Shown piece by piece: positions 5,862 to 6,897 of a DNA stretch of 6,897 nucleotides (position 1 is the stretch's first letter; each line of letters opens with the position of its first letter). Source of the DNA: Syntrophaceae bacterium (GTDB lineage Bacteria; Desulfobacterota; Syntrophorhabdia; Syntrophorhabdales; WCHB1-27); the NCBI GenBank assembly GCA_003165115.1, contig PLSJ01000366.1, positions 1 to 6,897 of the forward strand. The letters are read 5' to 3'. The notes beneath the pieces are model-generated. The model ran no database searches, was not told the origin of the DNA, and saw only the letters and a list, made by a program, of their open reading frames with translations. The position numbers and the translations under genes were made by a program.

Positions 5862-5887
5862 GGAAATTTTATTTAAGTGGGGTCTTT

Positions 5888-5916
5888 AAAAAAAATATCC
5901 GTTCACTGTAGCGAAC
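5888..5916 (-). terminator. Probable intrinsic terminator of the lytic transglycosylase gene
   Basis: In the minus-strand RNA a 6-bp stem, GUUCGC/GUGAAC (one G-U pair, tetraloop UACA, 5901-5916), is followed after a 5-nt gap by eight consecutive U residues (5895-5888). The stem is short and slightly distant from the U-tract. Its place, between the transglycosylase stop and the next promoter, supports the call. Confidence 0.6.
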
Positions 5917-6002
5917 CGCCCGCGCCTATTCCGCCGGTCGACGAATGCGCGAGGGAGAAACCAGCCGGGCGCCCCTTCTGCCGCGCCCTTGCAAACCCCT
6001 TT
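5917..6002. other. Untranslated region downstream of the transglycosylase, no gene seen
   Basis: The G+C-rich 3' region between the transglycosylase stop and the putative terminator. It contains a possible GGGCGC/GCGCCC hairpin near 5966-5990 on the minus strand without a following U-tract. No coding region is supported. Confidence 0.4.
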
Positions 6003-6897
6003 TCAGGACGTCTCCTTTACGACGCCGATAGTCTGGTTCATCCTCATCCGTTTCAGGAATGTCTCCTTCTTTTCGATGGGCACGCAGAGATGGTAGACGC
6101 CCCTGGGAAGCTTGTACTTGCGGATATGGAGGTTGTAGTGCCGGAAGGTCCTGTAGGACAGGTCCATTGCCTGCGCGAGGACCGCGGTATGGGTCTCGCG
6201 ATCCAGGTCGACCGTGACCTCCACGACCGCGTAGGGCTTGTAATAGTCCGCTTTTTCGATGGGCAGGCCGTATTTGCGCGGATTAGAGAGGATCTCCTTC
6301 AGGGCGGCCACGCGAAATACGTACCTGTCGGTCTCCTCGGGCAGAAACATCTCGAAGAAATCCTTCGTGTTCTGGTTCTGTATGGTGTCTCTCAGCCTCG
6401 CCTCGCCCGCGTTGTAGGCGGCCATTGCCAGCAACCAGTCGCCGAATTCCGCGTGCAGCTTGTTCAGGTAGCCTAGGGCGCACCTGGTGGACCTCGTGAC
6501 GCTGTACCTCTCGTCGATCTGCTCGTTGATGAAAAGGCCCTCTCTCTTGCCCGTTTCTTTGACGAATTGCCATAACCCGCCCGCGCTCGCTTTCGACACG
6601 GCCCTGGGATTCAGGTAACTTTCCGCAATGGCAAGGTAGATAAGGTCGGGCGGCATTGCCATCCTGTCCAGTTCTTGGGAGACGACGTTAAGAAATTTGT
6701 CGTAACGCTTCACCAGGATCGTGAGGAGTCCCCTGTTTTCGAGAAACTGGTAGAATTCCCTCTCGAAGGCCTCCCGCACGTCCTGATTGGAAAGCGGTAT
6801 CTGCCTGTCGCACAGGAAGAGCCGGTCGGGGACCGGCGCCATTTTCACCGACGCCATCTCGCTTTTCAGGCCGTCCACTTCCTTCTCCAGTTCCGCC
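6003..6897 (-). CDS. MltD-like lytic transglycosylase (SLT domain), 5' end beyond the window
   Basis: A peptidoglycan-cleaving enzyme of the Slt/MltD kind, acting in the periplasm. Residue numbers count from the GTG at 6878. The SLT domain spans about 75-190. It has the catalytic glutamate in L-A-I-A-E86-S-Y-L-N-P-R-A-V-S, then S-A-G-G-L-W-Q-F (98-105) and A-A-Y-N-A-G-E (153-159), the usual three family motifs. A C-terminal region, K-L-P-R-G-V-Y-H-L-C-V-P (about 257-268), resembles the part of MltD just after the catalytic domain. The chain then stops without any LysM repeat. The frame stays open through the right edge and the extra residues (A-E-L-E-K-E-V) look like the end of a coiled coil. 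The true start and any signal peptide are therefore outside the window, and the GTG is not supported as a start. It is a separate transcription unit from the oxidoreductase. Confidence 0.88.
   Translation of the reverse strand, partial: AELEKEVDGLKSEMASVKMAPVPDRLFLCDRQIPLSNQDVREAFEREFYQFLENRGLLTILVKRYDKFLNVVSQELDRMAMPPDLIYLAIAESYLNPRAVSKASAGGLWQFVKETGKREGLFINEQIDERYSVTRSTRCALGYLNKLHAEFGDWLLAMAAYNAGEARLRDTIQNQNTKDFFEMFLPEETDRYVFRVAALKEILSNPRKYGLPIEKADYYKPYAVVEVTVDLDRETHTAVLAQAMDLSYRTFRHYNLHIRKYKLPRGVYHLCVPIEKKETFLKRMRMNQTIGVVKETS

Noticed and set aside
1..6897. CRISPR array, insertion sequence, tRNA or rRNA
   Set aside because: I saw no regular repeat-spacer units, transposase motifs, terminal inverted repeats or tRNA-like arm patterns on either strand.

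Overview
The window is a G+C-rich bacterial chromosome segment in which every supported gene lies on the minus strand, so it reads right to left. It suggests a Gram-negative anaerobe, possibly a deltaproteobacterium (Desulfobacterota). That is an inference from a periplasmic MltD-type lytic transglycosylase, strong AGGAGG ribosome binding sites, and a non-CO-dehydrogenase molybdenum hydroxylase with small Cys-rich partner proteins. No taxonomic marker is present.

Layout in transcription order. (1) 6897-6003: most of a lytic transglycosylase, cut by the right edge, followed by a probable intrinsic terminator (5888-5916). (2) A strong sigma70-like promoter (5832-5861, TTGACA-18-TATATT) with a palindrome in its spacer, then a leader of about 155 nt. 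(3) A tight six-gene unit, 5670-912: a 78-aa Cys-rich protein, a CoxM-type FAD subunit, a CoxS-type 2x[2Fe-2S] subunit, an XDH/HcrA-type molybdopterin subunit, an 82-aa zinc-finger-like protein, a large intercistronic hairpin, and a CoxG-like SRPBCC protein. It ends at a textbook terminator (857-887). (4) A separate promoter (614-641) drives recQ, of which only the N-terminal 184 or so residues fall inside the window (552-1).

The three central subunits should form an (LMS)2-type molybdenum hydroxylase. Substrate is oxidised or reduced at the Mo-molybdopterin cofactor, and electrons pass through two [2Fe-2S] clusters to FAD. The large subunit lacks the Cys-containing active-site loop of CO dehydrogenase. 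The FAD subunit lacks the extra [4Fe-4S] insertion of 4-hydroxybenzoyl-CoA reductase. The enzyme is therefore neither of those two well-known types, and its substrate cannot be named from sequence. The CoxG-like protein may link it to the membrane or quinone pool. The two Cys/His mini-proteins that bracket the catalytic genes are the least explained and most interesting part of the window. No cofactor-insertion genes (CoxDEF, XdhC) are present here.
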